Part shown: in pieces, positions 1 to 9,970 of the stretch
Layout: each line of letters opens with the position of its first letter
Position numbering within the stretch: position 1 is the first letter of the stretch
Source of the DNA: Agarophyton chilense
Lineage: Eukaryota > Rhodophyta > Florideophyceae > Gracilariales > Gracilariaceae
Direction: 5' to 3'
DNA: 64,000 nucleotides
Assembly (NCBI GenBank): GCA_030374765.1
Contig: JARGXX010000080.1
Location: 372,001 to 436,000 of the forward strand
Position numbers and translations under genes: made by a program
Notes under the pieces: generated by a model
What the model saw: only the letters and a program-made list of their open reading frames with translations
What the model was told of the DNA's origin: nothing
Databases searched by the model: none

Positions 1-733
1 ATCCAGATTTCGCGCACTGTGGGTCGAATCTATGTCCATTGCGTGAGTTTGGTTGGGTTCTTCGCATTAGAATGTGCAAGTTCTGCGGAGCCGTGATTCT
101 TGTAATTGAGCTAATGATTGTATAAAGGATATACTTTTGAAACAGTGTTTTGGACGTGGTTTTTATTTGGTGTGAAATGTGCTCTACAGTACATGAAATG
201 ACTTTTTGGCGCAGTTTTTGTAAAGGGATATATTTTTGAAACGCACTGTACAAGACAACTGTAGAGTTAAGAATAACGCTCTGTAACTTCGGGCAGGAGG
301 TATGAATTGATGCTGTTGGGGATATATGCGTTTAGTGACACCTTCACTGTGATCTACAGCCCGCGGTGCTAGTATGCTTTAATGGGCAATAGAGCAGCCA
401 TTTCGTAATTCTGCTCCTTTTCTTTACATTAACCTTTCCAAAACGGAGCCTCTGAAAAACCTACACGGCAGAGTCAAAAATACAGTGCGATATACTAAGG
501 ACATAACTACGCTCCGCCATAGAATCCAAATTGAATGCGAGACCATGTACTATATTGCAATACTGAATACTCTATGCACTTCTTCTGTTGTTGCAAAAGA
601 AGAATATGTCTTCGGAGTTCGAACGTCTCGACAAAGCTCGCCGCAAAAGGATTACTGTCCTTACCGCTGTAATGGAATTAATTGCGGCGCCATGTAACGG
701 GAATGTAGTATCTCGATATAAGCATGCCACGGC
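1..733. other. Intergenic left edge
   Basis: I see no convincing gene. The sequence is AT-rich, and the one short open frame near 485-697 has no recognisable features. A degenerate direct repeat of about 27 bp (core GGATATA followed by TTTTGAAAC) occurs at about 122-148 and 221-249. The region lies 3' of the gene on the minus strand and may include its 3' UTR. Confidence 0.5.
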
Positions 734-3385
734 TCAAACGTTCATGTACACATAGTCTACCCCACTACCGGCCTTGACGTTAAGAGTACTATCGAAAAAC
801 TGCAATGACACGGACACCCGTCCACCTGGGTTTCCTGGTGGTACTTTGCATTTGAAACTCCTTTTGTCGTTTGATACTGGTGATACACTTGTGCACTTCT
901 TGTCTCCGAAAACTGCGATAGCACCTTCAGCCAAATTCTCTCCAGTCACAATGACCTCGTTCCCTCCCTTAGATGGACCTCGGAAGGGAAGCACGGCTGT
1001 AAATATCGGAAGAACACCGCTATCAACGTCAGGTGATAGAACAATAACCTCTTTCTTGTAGACACGGGGCATCAGAATTTGGCCGTACGGGGACATCTCA
1101 ATAGACAATCCACTTGACAACCACAGCTCGTCGGGACCCTTTCTAAGATTTCCGTTCACATCTAGTTGAACTCGGAATACTTTTCCAGGCGAACTCTCGG
1201 TGGTGTACTTTGAACAGAGAAGATTTCCCTTCAGTTGCCCCTTGAAACTGTTTGCAGTGTATTCCATGACACCGTTCGTCGAAGACTCAAATGTAGCAAG
1301 GGGTTTCTGGTAGAAATCGTTCGAACTTTGCTGAGCGTCCATGAACTTGCATTCTCGAGGGTCTTTTCTACCTCTATTACGGTTCGGATGGCCAGCATAC
1401 TTTCCTTTTGTCACCTTTCCAAGTTTATCGTCCAGATTCTTACCAATGTACTTGGCAGAGGCAGTGCATGATATGGATTTGTCACCAAAGCCAGCCGAAG
1501 CGCCATTGTCTGTGGCATATAATTGGCCGTTCGAATGAATGTTGATACCAAACGAGTTTCGCCATCCAGGAGAAAAAACGCTGACATCTCCCTTTATCTG
1601 AGTAGCTTTGGCTGGGTCGTCCGTATCATACTCCACGTTTCCATTGAAACCAGGCTTATTAACATCTGCCACGAGACTTCCGCCACTAAGCGGGTTCTCA
1701 TCAAATCCCCCTAGTCTGGAGCTCGCGTCATTTAGCCCTGCGTTCGTAAAACCGCCAATTTGTATGTGTAGCTTTCCGTCATCATCAAACACCAAACCAT
1801 TTACGCCATGATCATGGTTTGAAACAGGAAGTCCCGTAATGACTGGTTCCCCTACTTTGTCCAAACACTTTCCCCCAACACTCTTTTGGAGAAGCAAAAT
1901 CTGGCCGTTAGCCCAGGCTTTAGGCGTCTGCAGCTTTCCGCTCTTCTTCCAGTCCAGAACAGACGCAGATACATACAACTTGAAATCGGTGTCTGCGGGA
2001 TTGAATGCCAAACCAAGTATTGCACGATACTTTCCAAGTGAGGGTGACATGCAAGGGTCTGTTGCCTTCATATCATAACCCGCTGAGAAGGAGTGCACAG
2101 CGCTGTTGATGGCTGAGAGATAGTATCTGTGATCAGGACCGTATTTGATTCCAGTAATCAAGCTAAACACAGCGGGGGCGTTTGGACCATCCCGCACGCG
2201 CGACTCGCTAAACTTGATGGGCGGCAAGGCATCAGAAGCATACTGGAACTCCAACCTATTGGAGGTTCCAGCCCTATTTGATGCAGTAATGTACACGCCA
2301 CCCGACTTTGAAGCGTCAGGAACGGTAACAACGACTTCATTCTCCCCCGATTGCTCCGCAAAGATATTTAATTTCTTATCACCGAACTGAAACTCGACGC
2401 CATTGAAAAGACCGATACCAGATATCTTCGCAGTACCTCCGCCAGTAAGCTGGGATTTTCGAGGATCTACAGAAGTTAAAACAGGAAGAATGTCGGACAA
2501 ATCGCATTCGAGTTTTTGACCTTCAGCGGTAAGTTGTAGTTTAGCATCAGAAGTTGATGAGCGTGAGTAAAGAAGTTGTACGGTTTGTGTGCCCGATGGG
2601 ATTTCGTAGGGAGATGAAGTGGATTGTTCGTCGGTCGCATCGGATTCTAAAACGAGTTTGTCGCCTACGACAAGACGCACGGGTCCAATGTGAGTGATGG
2701 AAAATTTAGTTGTCTTTCCTCCCTTGATGAGGAAGTTGCAGCGCATTTGAAATTGTTTAGATGTTTGGGAAGCATGGAAATCAGAGGGTGTAGCAAAGTC
2801 AATGGACGAAACTTTTGAAGCGAAGACAGGGCGATCGCCTTCGGAAAGTTGATCAGAAAGGGAGATGGTGCTCGAGGACGACGGCGAATAGTAGTAACAA
2901 TAAGCGCCAGGTTCAATAGGCTTATCAACAATAACTGTGGCAGTGTCTGTATGAGAATCGTCATGATTGTCAGTAACAGTAAGGGCGACAACAGTCTTTC
3001 CGACGGGAAATTCAATAATGGGTCTTGCACCTGACCCAAGGCGATCGCCAGTCTCCTTGTTGAACCAAGTCATCTCAACGAGCTTGCCCTCGATAATCGG
3101 CGGCCCTGCGTCGAAATAGTGGGTGTGCGATCGCGAACCATCAAGCTGAACACGTTCCACGCCATCGCCGTTAAAATCAACCTCGCGATACTCGAAACCC
3201 GGTACGGCATGTGCAAGATGGTCGACAAGAGAGGTGCCGGAGGTGACACCGGGTTTAATGTCTGCCAAAGGACCTGCCAATTCATCCTTAAACGCAGTGA
3301 AGTAGAGAACAAGTCCAGCGACAGCGGCGATGATGATGGTGGAGATTACGAAGCCAATCCAACAAATCTTGGCAGAGCGCTTCAT
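734..3385 (-). CDS. Membrane-anchored PKD / PA14-like / IPT / beta-propeller protein
   Basis: 883 residues, single exon, ATG start. A short basic tip is followed by one hydrophobic segment (about residues 8-30), so this is probably a type II membrane or secreted protein. Then come a PKD-like Ig fold (about 59-153, with a GDG and DGSRSH motif), a PA14-like sugar-binding region (about 190-290), a first IPT/TIG domain (about 300-382), a region resembling soluble glucose/sorbosone dehydrogenase or NHL propellers (about 388-780, with SNHDHGVNG at 522-530 and a calcium-loop-like FDDDG), and a second IPT domain (about 795-883). The domains are assigned by eye. A longer paralogue on the same strand at 36176-39259 has the same order. 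The family suggests extracellular carbohydrate binding or oxidation, but no substrate can be named. The start is supported because the paralogue also begins just before its membrane segment. Confidence 0.8.
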   Translation of the reverse strand: MKRSAKICWIGFVISTIIIAAVAGLVLYFTAFKDELAGPLADIKPGVTSGTSLVDHLAHAVPGFEYREVDFNGDGVERVQLDGSRSHTHYFDAGPPIIEGKLVEMTWFNKETGDRLGSGARPIIEFPVGKTVVALTVTDNHDDSHTDTATVIVDKPIEPGAYCYYYSPSSSSTISLSDQLSEGDRPVFASKVSSIDFATPSDFHASQTSKQFQMRCNFLIKGGKTTKFSITHIGPVRLVVGDKLVLESDATDEQSTSSPYEIPSGTQTVQLLYSRSSTSDAKLQLTAEGQKLECDLSDILPVLTSVDPRKSQLTGGGTAKISGIGLFNGVEFQFGDKKLNIFAEQSGENEVVVTVPDASKSGGVYITASNRAGTSNRLEFQYASDALPPIKFSESRVRDGPNAPAVFSLITGIKYGPDHRYYLSAINSAVHSFSAGYDMKATDPCMSPSLGKYRAILGLAFNPADTDFKLYVSASVLDWKKSGKLQTPKAWANGQILLLQKSVGGKCLDKVGEPVITGLPVSNHDHGVNGLVFDDDGKLHIQIGGFTNAGLNDASSRLGGFDENPLSGGSLVADVNKPGFNGNVEYDTDDPAKATQIKGDVSVFSPGWRNSFGINIHSNGQLYATDNGASAGFGDKSISCTASAKYIGKNLDDKLGKVTKGKYAGHPNRNRGRKDPRECKFMDAQQSSNDFYQKPLATFESSTNGVMEYTANSFKGQLKGNLLCSKYTTESSPGKVFRVQLDVNGNLRKGPDELWLSSGLSIEMSPYGQILMPRVYKKEVIVLSPDVDSGVLPIFTAVLPFRGPSKGGNEVIVTGENLAEGAIAVFGDKKCTSVSPVSNDKRSFKCKVPPGNPGGRVSVSLQFFDSTLNVKAGSGVDYVYMNV

Positions 3386-4012
3386 GATGCATATACACTT
3401 TCAAGAAACAATGAGTGAAATAAAACGGGCGCCACGCCGAACGCAAGCCTATCTCCGACAACAGAAAGGCTTTCCGCCCGAAGCACAACTACCTCTGCAG
3501 CCGGGCACGCGCGCGTTGGGGACGAAGGAGAACACGGCGTGTGTATCTACGAAGAACTAAGTTGATAAAGAACAGCGAACGGATGCTACAGCGCTACAGA
3601 GGTGGCTGTTCCCGCGCTGCGAGTCGGAACGGCACACGCGCGCCGTTAGTTGAAGGCGCGGGAATGGCGTCACGTACGCTACGACACACAATGTGCGACA
3701 CAATGTGCGTTTTGTGGAGCATGACGTGACGACGTCACCTCGCAGTTTACGGCGCCATCCCGTGCCACTACGTTTCGCTTCAGTGCTGGTGTATAACAGC
3801 TGGCCCATGGCGCGTCTGCCACGTGGCACGGCTGTGTTCTTTTTGGCGTTCATCATCGCCGTTTCTGCCTCAAGATAACTTATCCAGTGTAAGAAGCTCC
3901 TCCGCTGTTTCGTTTCCTCATTTGCTCACGGGTCACAGCATGTGACGACGTGACACATTTATCTTTACAACTACAGTACTTTTCGGTTCATGCTTGAAAG
4001 TTTGGCCAATTT
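3386..4012. other. Intergenic, upstream of the propeller gene
   Basis: Holds the presumed promoter of the minus-strand gene ending at 734 and the 3' end of the transporter gene. A 13-mer GTGACGACGT(C/G)AC with CRE-like TGACG halves occurs at 3726-3738 and 3942-3954. A short repeat of ACACAATGTGCG sits near 3687-3710. No ORF here looks coding. Confidence 0.4.
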
Positions 4013-5200
4013 TTACGGTCTGCTTTCGCTTGAACTGCGCCCACTGCTACCGTCTCCCTTCTCGCAGCACAACAGCTTAGCGTCTTCGTCGCCCTGTCCC
4101 TTTCCCTTCTCGTCCATCTTTCCATTATCTTCCTCACCCACTCCCCCACAATTCTCACAGTACTTCAAATATCCAAACCATATCTGCGCTCCGAGCGCCA
4201 CCAAAAGTCCAACCGTATTCATCGTCGTCGGAACAAATCCCCAGCTGAAGAAACCGAGAATCGTCTGTGCAACATTCTTCACTTGCCCTGCCACCGACGT
4301 CGTCAACGGGCTCGTCACATGCGTGCAAAGGCTTGTTGAAAAATTCACCAGAAAAGCCCCGCTCGCCGTCAGAATGATGCTGATACCGAACCCCCAAGTG
4401 GACAGTTCCGGCTGGGTCCGAAATGCTGCCATTACGTGAGCTAGTTCGCCTGTTGCGAGCACTAGCATCGCCACAAACGGCAATCCCAGTACCGCGATGT
4501 AGTACAAAAGCGCCAGAGCGTCGAATTCCGTATCCCTCATTGCTCGCTTGATACACGCTAGATACCCTGCTGTCAGTACGTTATTCAACAGAACCAAGCA
4601 GTATCCCACGCTGGAAAAGCTCACGTCGTCCACGGCAGACACAAAAGCTCCGATCGTCATCACAACTACGCAGTTCATGATCCCACGGCTGTGCGTCTTC
4701 TTCAACATCACATACTCCGCAACCATCACGAACAGTAATGTAAGGCGACGAAAAGCAGAGAACATTGGAATATTCACCAAACTAAGAGCGGACAGTCCCA
4801 CCACAACGTTGCAAGTAAACAACGCTGTCGGTAATGCAAGCACCCCGAATTCATCGTTTCTTGCTTGTCGAAGTTTTTTCAGTCCTAGCACGTGAAGAGC
4901 AGAAAGCATTGAGATGGCGAATATCATTTGACAAAGAACTAGAGTTAAGGGGTATCGAAAGTGATAGCCAGTTAAACATGTCTTGTTAATGAAGATTGCT
5001 CCTAATGAAGACCCTGCGAAGAATAACAGGATCCAGCAGATATATAATTGCTCCCACAACGTTCTCTTCCTCCGCGTTGGCGCCGTTTGCTTCTCGCCTC
5101 GGTTTTCGTACTCATTCCGTTTTCTGCTTCGAGGTGGAGGTTCAATGTTACAGCTTTTTGCTCTCTGCTTCACCTTTTCTCCCAAACTGTCAATAAACAT
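4013..5200 (-). CDS. Nucleotide-sugar transporter, DMT/TPT family
   Basis: 395 residues from the ATG at 5200; the frame extends two codons further up only to a TTG. A basic cytosolic N-terminus (about 50 residues) is followed by roughly ten hydrophobic segments with the pattern of the triose-phosphate/nucleotide-sugar transporter branch of the drug/metabolite transporter superfamily. The motif around FSAFRRLTLLFVMVAEY and the later GYLACIKRA segment resemble GDP-mannose and UDP-N-acetylglucosamine type carriers (SLC35D, plant GONST/UGNT). Such proteins exchange a cytosolic nucleotide sugar for the lumenal nucleoside monophosphate in the Golgi or ER. The C-terminal tail is hydrophilic and Gly/Glu/Ser-rich, with a double cysteine. 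Family is confident; the transported sugar cannot be read from the sequence. Confidence 0.85.
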   Translation of the reverse strand: MFIDSLGEKVKQRAKSCNIEPPPRSRKRNEYENRGEKQTAPTRRKRTLWEQLYICWILLFFAGSSLGAIFINKTCLTGYHFRYPLTLVLCQMIFAISMLSALHVLGLKKLRQARNDEFGVLALPTALFTCNVVVGLSALSLVNIPMFSAFRRLTLLFVMVAEYVMLKKTHSRGIMNCVVVMTIGAFVSAVDDVSFSSVGYCLVLLNNVLTAGYLACIKRAMRDTEFDALALLYYIAVLGLPFVAMLVLATGELAHVMAAFRTQPELSTWGFGISIILTASGAFLVNFSTSLCTHVTSPLTTSVAGQVKNVAQTILGFFSWGFVPTTMNTVGLLVALGAQIWFGYLKYCENCGGVGEEDNGKMDEKGKGQGDEDAKLLCCEKGDGSSGRSSSESRP

Positions 5201-5690
5201 TTCCAACTGAAACTGTGAGGCGATCTATCAGTCCCAACGCTTGTTTACCAAGGATATGCGAAGTATACTGCCGCTGTATATTCAGCACCTGTCTGTTCTG
5301 CAACGTGCTTCTACCCGGCAGTTGAAGACAAGATCGATGGGAGAGCGTACATGCAAGTCGATAAAACGTTAGACCGTCATCGTTAACCAGTAGCTAGCAT
5401 TCCTACTTGCTACAAACGACGACACCGGAGTGGGGCGGGTTAATTCGAGAGCGGCGAACAAAGCCTACTTTTGAATTGAAACGCGTTTCTTTATAAACAT
5501 AGCGATACAGAAAAAACGTACACTACAGCCAACCCTCCAAGAGATGAGCCGTGTCCGAATAATTGCGAGTCGCAGTTCCTCGTGTGCCAGCTGGTTCTAC
5601 ACGGCTTTATTGCTGGCGAACATCTGATCATACTCCTCGCATGCACAAAAGACTGTATATGTTGGCATCAAGCCTTGGCGAACGTACAAC
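5201..5690. other. Intergenic
   Basis: Contains the 5' flank of the transporter gene and the 3' flank of the isoaspartyl peptidase gene, both on the minus strand. Nothing else is recognised. Confidence 0.4.
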
Positions 5691-6641
5691 CTACGTAGAA
5701 GCATCGATTCCGCTATTCAGTAAACCATTTTTATCAATGGAAGCCCACGCCATACGTTTTGTCGTACAAGCATGAGAAACGTTTCCCTTGGCGTCAACCA
5801 TAATGATCCCACCACAACCACCAGTCTTTTGTTCCATCTTCTGTAACGCATTCTTACAAGCTTGTTCAGGACTTAAATTTCTCAGTTCCACCAATGCTAG
5901 CGCATTTCTTGCAAGGCAAACCTGCATGATGCTCTCACCATGACCAGTGGTACTGCATGCCCCTACACTTTTATCACAAAACAAACCGCTCCCAAAGATG
6001 GGGGAATCTCCAACGCGTCCCAACTTCTTGCCCGTGATGCCCCCCGTGCTAGTTGCACTCGCCAGGTTGCCATGCACGTCCATTGCGACGGCACCTACGG
6101 TATCGTGGCCATTGAACAAAGCCTGCACAGCATTTCCGAACCGGCGCAAGTTCTTCCACTCTTTGAGAGCGTCGGAAGACACCAATTGTTCACTGGAGGC
6201 GCCTCCAAGTCCCAAGTGGTTCGAGAATGTATCTGCTCCACGTCCGACAAGAAGACAATGCTGGGTTTGTTCCATCACCCCCCGCGCCACGCTGATGGGA
6301 TGTATGGAATTTGATAGACACGCTACAGCACCAGAGCGCAGCCCATGTGGGAAATCATCGTACATGACGGCGGCGTCCATCTCGACCGTGCCGGTCTCGG
6401 TGAGGCAGGAACCAATGCCTGCGTCGAACAGAGGATCCTGTTCGAGGTGACAGACGGCGGCCTCAACAGCATCAAGCGCGGATTGTGACTGGGTCAGCAA
6501 AGCATGACCAATGGATGCGGCACGACGGACAGATGCCTCAGTGGCTTCGACAGTAGCGTCTGGTATGGCCCATGCACCGCCATGTACGATTATCACAGGC
6601 GTGCGATGGTGCAGACGAGAATGGTGAGGGAGGTTGGTCAT
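5691..6641 (-). CDS. Isoaspartyl peptidase / L-asparaginase (Ntn hydrolase, T2 family)
   Basis: 316 residues, single exon, ATG start. Plant-type (EcAIII-like) asparaginase that hydrolyses beta-aspartyl dipeptides and L-asparagine. The proenzyme cleaves itself before the nucleophilic threonine, seen here in GHDTVGAVAMD at Thr181, at the expected place. The IIVHGGAW start motif (17-24), the DAVEAAV segment (57-63), the STGG motif (198-201, second catalytic Thr region) and the TTGHGE motif (231-236) that follows the substrate pocket are all present. Length matches the family. It is divergently arranged with the M20 peptidase gene, 864 bp apart, and both products act on small peptides or acylated amino acids, though a link is only suggestive. 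Cytosolic: no signal peptide is seen. Confidence 0.93.
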   Translation of the reverse strand: MTNLPHHSRLHHRTPVIIVHGGAWAIPDATVEATEASVRRAASIGHALLTQSQSALDAVEAAVCHLEQDPLFDAGIGSCLTETGTVEMDAAVMYDDFPHGLRSGAVACLSNSIHPISVARGVMEQTQHCLLVGRGADTFSNHLGLGGASSEQLVSSDALKEWKNLRRFGNAVQALFNGHDTVGAVAMDVHGNLASATSTGGITGKKLGRVGDSPIFGSGLFCDKSVGACSTTGHGESIMQVCLARNALALVELRNLSPEQACKNALQKMEQKTGGCGGIIMVDAKGNVSHACTTKRMAWASIDKNGLLNSGIDAST

Positions 6642-7505
6642 CTTGTGAGGAGTAGAGCAACACTCTGCAGGACTCGCCGACCGAGATAGTTAGAGGAGAA
6701 AAACTGGGTGAGGAGGGAAACAGAAAGCTGGGCCTGTTCTTAAGAACAGCAAACGAACGCTGAGATAGCAACCGCCATCCGCCTCCCTCTGGCTAGTATC
6801 GGTGGAAGAAGGGGCTGCTGAGCAATGGACAATGAATCGTTGCGCAAGGCGCACACGAAGGGAAGAGTTTCGATGGCGCGTGTCGGTCGTGGTGGCGGAA
6901 TAGCTCAGGTATGAGAGGAGAGACGCAACCAACCGAAATGCACCGATTCTGGAAGATGCAAGCGAATTGGTCGTTCGTTCACGTTTGCACCAGAGCTGTC
7001 CTCGCCACAGGGGATGCCCTCCCTGGCAAACTACAGTTAATTTATCGACGCTCATGGGCGCGGCTTGCTGCCAGGTGCGTGCTCAATCTCAGTACTGTCA
7101 CTCCGTGAGGTGGAAGTAATCTCCATCGGAAAGACTCGTCATTGAAGCCGGCGCTCGTATCTACAACGGGCGGATCGGGCTGTTACACGCGAGTTTTACG
7201 CACATCTGACGTCCATCTTTGTTTCCCGAAAAGACGACCTGGATAAGGGTATAGTTCACACAATTGCGTTCACTGTGGACCGCGCGATATTTTCACAAAC
7301 TCCCGCCGTCCAACATCGTGCGCAACCCTGCCCATTCTTCGCTCTCACGACAAAGGTCGGCACAAACTCGTGGCATACCAATCGCGCTTCGTCGAGGCTC
7401 TCTCGTGAGTAGTATTTCTTCAGAAGAGCAGCCCGCTTGCCCCCGCTTGCCCCCGCTTGCCCCCGCCCCTGTTTGAGGACGATATCTCCCTACGGCCCGT
7501 CTAAG
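6642..7505. other. Divergent intergenic region, peptidase pair
   Basis: 864 bp between the divergent start codons of the isoaspartyl peptidase and the M20 peptidase, so promoters for both should lie here. Just before the plus-strand start, at about 7434-7470, a 10-bp unit (GCTTGCCCCC) is repeated about three times. It sits in a frame open to the M20 gene, but only through a TTG codon, so I read it as 5' UTR. Confidence 0.45.
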
Positions 7506-8651
7506 ATGACTGCTATAGCCGCGCCCCAGAATCCGCCGTCTTTCCAGCAGCCCACGTCATCATCCAGTAAGCGGGGCGCCTTTTTTGTGATTGCTCTTCT
7601 TCCTCTTATCTTCCTCTTCTTGACATCACGTCGTTTCACACCCGCCGCAGATGTCCTTACCCTCACGCATCAGTTGGTCAACATTCCAAGTCCAAGCGGA
7701 TGCGAGCAACGTGCGTTGCAACATGCGAAGAACTGGTTCGTCGCGCGAGGTTGGCAAGTTGTCACACACCCAGTGCCGCCATCCTTCGCACTCCTAGCCA
7801 CGCTGGCGCCTCCGTCTTCAGTTCGAGTTTTGCTGTCCACCCATCTAGACGTGGTTCCTGGCCCTCCCCAGTCTCGCGTGGAGGGAGAGCGACTCTATGG
7901 GAGAGGTGCGGTGGATGCCAAGGGACAGGCTGCTTCCCTCATGATCGCGGCAGCCAGTTTGGCGGATGAACGTGTTGCTGTTTTGCTTGTTCCTCGCGAG
8001 GAGTCGGATCACGCTGGCATGGCAGCTGCGCATGCTTTTGGGCTGCCAAGGAACATTACCTTGATAAATGCCGAACCCACGGAGGCCAAACTGGCGGAGA
8101 AACAGAAAGGAATGCTCAAAGTGAACCTCAAAGCAAAGGGGGTTTCTGCACATAGTGGTTATCCAAATTTGGGGCGTTCTGCCATTCACTCCCTGGTGAA
8201 AGTCGTCAGTGCTATTGTGAAAAAATGGCCTGATAGCGGTGAAACCACAGTCAACGTCGGCATTATCCAGGGCGGAACAGCGTCAAATGTTCTTGCTCGT
8301 GAAGCTACAGCAACTGTACTGTGGCGGGTGGCGACAACGGTGTCTGAACTCGTGTTGCAATTGGAGAATATATTGTCCGAGTATGATCACATTAGTTATG
8401 AGATTATTTCAAGGAACGAGCCCTTAGAATTTTTCGCACCACCGAAAGCTGCGGCTCGGTTCGGTACATGTCACGTCGCGTACAATACGGATGTGCCGCA
8501 CTACAAAGGTGGCTACAAGAAGGCGGTACTGTTCGGGGCAGGCAGTATAGAACAAGCACATACCGAAGATGAATGGGTGTACGTCGAACAACTTGAAAAG
8601 ATGCCAAAGCAGCTGGAGGCAATCATATCCGAATTGTTGCATACTTATTAG
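7506..8651 (+). CDS. Membrane-anchored M20 family metallopeptidase
   Basis: 381 residues from the first ATG, single exon. A short Pro/Ser-rich cytosolic tail is followed by a hydrophobic anchor (about 24-40), so the catalytic part probably faces the lumen or outside. The M20 (ArgE/DapE/ACY1/CPG2) metal-binding set is complete: His113 in STHLDVV, bridging Asp137 in GAVDAKG, the acidic pair Glu165-Glu166 in PREESDH, Glu190 in NAEPTE, and a late His in the QAHTEDE segment near residue 350. The dimerisation (lid) domain lies between about 200 and 310, with the KGVSAHSGYP motif. The family hydrolyses N-acyl-amino acids, dipeptides or carboxyl-terminal residues with two zinc ions. The exact substrate is not deducible; the closest types are acetylornithine deacetylase and carboxypeptidase G2. 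The stop lies 88 bp from the convergent SVP26 gene. Confidence 0.88.
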   Translation: MTAIAAPQNPPSFQQPTSSSSKRGAFFVIALLPLIFLFLTSRRFTPAADVLTLTHQLVNIPSPSGCEQRALQHAKNWFVARGWQVVTHPVPPSFALLATLAPPSSVRVLLSTHLDVVPGPPQSRVEGERLYGRGAVDAKGQAASLMIAAASLADERVAVLLVPREESDHAGMAAAHAFGLPRNITLINAEPTEAKLAEKQKGMLKVNLKAKGVSAHSGYPNLGRSAIHSLVKVVSAIVKKWPDSGETTVNVGIIQGGTASNVLAREATATVLWRVATTVSELVLQLENILSEYDHISYEIISRNEPLEFFAPPKAAARFGTCHVAYNTDVPHYKGGYKKAVLFGAGSIEQAHTEDEWVYVEQLEKMPKQLEAIISELLHTY

Positions 8652-8739
8652 TTAAAAAGGGTGCATTAGTGTTTATGATCTACCAATACCTACATCTCGA
8701 GAGCATATATTCACAGCTGATTATTCTTATAATCTTCGG

Positions 8740-9390
8740 TTAGCGCAATGAAGAGAGAGAGTCTCGCGCAGTTTCAATGCCAAATGTGCGTTTCAAAGCA
8801 AGTACAGTGCGTTCAAATGCAACTACTATGACATTCTTTCTTCGCCTCTTTCCGTCAGGCATAGATTGACTTTGGTACATGTTTCTGCCCGGTCCTGTAG
8901 CAGGTAGTACAGACTCGTTGACTGTCAAAGAAAGGAAGAATGCGCACGGGATAAGCCAGACGAGGAAGAGGAAGAAAGATGCCATCGCTGGCACTGGCGC
9001 AACTCTGTAGCGATAAAACAGTTCCACATCGTCCCTGAAGAAGCGGAACCACACAATATTATCGAGAACAAACATGGCACAAGCTGATAAGAACGAAGGC
9101 GAGGTAGGTTCCATAAATGGAAAAGAGCGCAACAGAAACAGATAACTGGCATGCGCCGCAAATCCTGTCGCACATTCCAGGAGTGGAAAACGTTCATAAA
9201 GCCATAACAAAGCGTGGATTCCAAATTGGGCGAATATAGTCATACGAATAAGCTTTTTGGTTAATGAAGTATACTCTTCCGCGAGTTCCACCAGGTAGTA
9301 CAAACCACAAGCGAGACATATGGCCGCAAAGATGATGAACATATAGCCGGAGAGATATACCACGAGGATGAAGAGTGAGGGAAGATGCAT
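8740..9390 (-). CDS. SVP26: TEX261 / SVP26 (Erv26) ER-Golgi cargo receptor
   Basis: 216 residues, single exon, ATG start. A membrane protein with four to five hydrophobic segments. The N-terminal half has the family pattern of a double membrane span followed by GLYYLVELAEEY (29-40), and the middle has the DNIVWFRFF stretch. In yeast, Svp26/Erv26 is a COPII adaptor that carries type II glycosyltransferases and a pro-alkaline phosphatase from the ER to the Golgi; the animal orthologue is TEX261. Length and topology match the family (about 200-230 residues). Its proposed clients, type II Golgi enzymes, have candidates in this window at 16229-17395 and 17667-19103. The last 40 residues are basic and hydrophilic, likely cytosolic. 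Confidence 0.88.
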   Translation of the reverse strand: MHLPSLFILVVYLSGYMFIIFAAICLACGLYYLVELAEEYTSLTKKLIRMTIFAQFGIHALLWLYERFPLLECATGFAAHASYLFLLRSFPFMEPTSPSFLSACAMFVLDNIVWFRFFRDDVELFYRYRVAPVPAMASFFLFLVWLIPCAFFLSLTVNESVLPATGPGRNMYQSQSMPDGKRRRKNVIVVAFERTVLALKRTFGIETARDSLSSLR

Positions 9391-9970
9391 GGCGAGAGTA
9401 GCTATAGAAAGCGCGGAAGGACAGAAACGGAAACGTCGTAGCTGCGGAGCGTGGAAGACGCTCAGAGATTAGTTTCGAAGTTGACAGTGAACTCGACGGG
9501 GTGTTTGTCGTAGTCTTTAACAACTTGCGTTCGAAGGATGCCAGCACCAGGCTGCTGTCTGTGGTTAGCTTATCGCAGTGAAGCTGCTGGAGAGGCTGCT
9601 CTTGCTGACAGGTCCATCGTCAGCGAAATGTAGCCCTTCACACATGTATTTTTTACATTTTTTTGAACAAGAACATGAGCTTGCAGCAGTGGAGAATCAC
9701 GGCGTTCTCTCTCTAGCTAGAGATACTGTAGACCACCTTGGTTACCCAAGTGTAATACTGCTATCCCCTCCCTTCATGCATCCCGTCCATGAGTCTTCCC
9801 AGAGCCACGCAAGGAAGGCGACGGAAAAGCCCTCTTTCCTCTCCAGAAGCCGTAAAAGCTGTTTCAGGTGCTGTCAATAGTACCGCTATAGATCTGCTCA
9901 TCACAACACCTTTTAGCTCATCCTTTAGAGCACAACTGCAGGTGAGCAAAGACGCCCATGTTTTTCAGTC
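9391..9970. other. Divergent intergenic region
   Basis: 580 bp separating the divergent SVP26 and SF3B2 start codons; it should contain both promoters. I see no further gene; open frames here lack any protein-like pattern. Confidence 0.4.
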
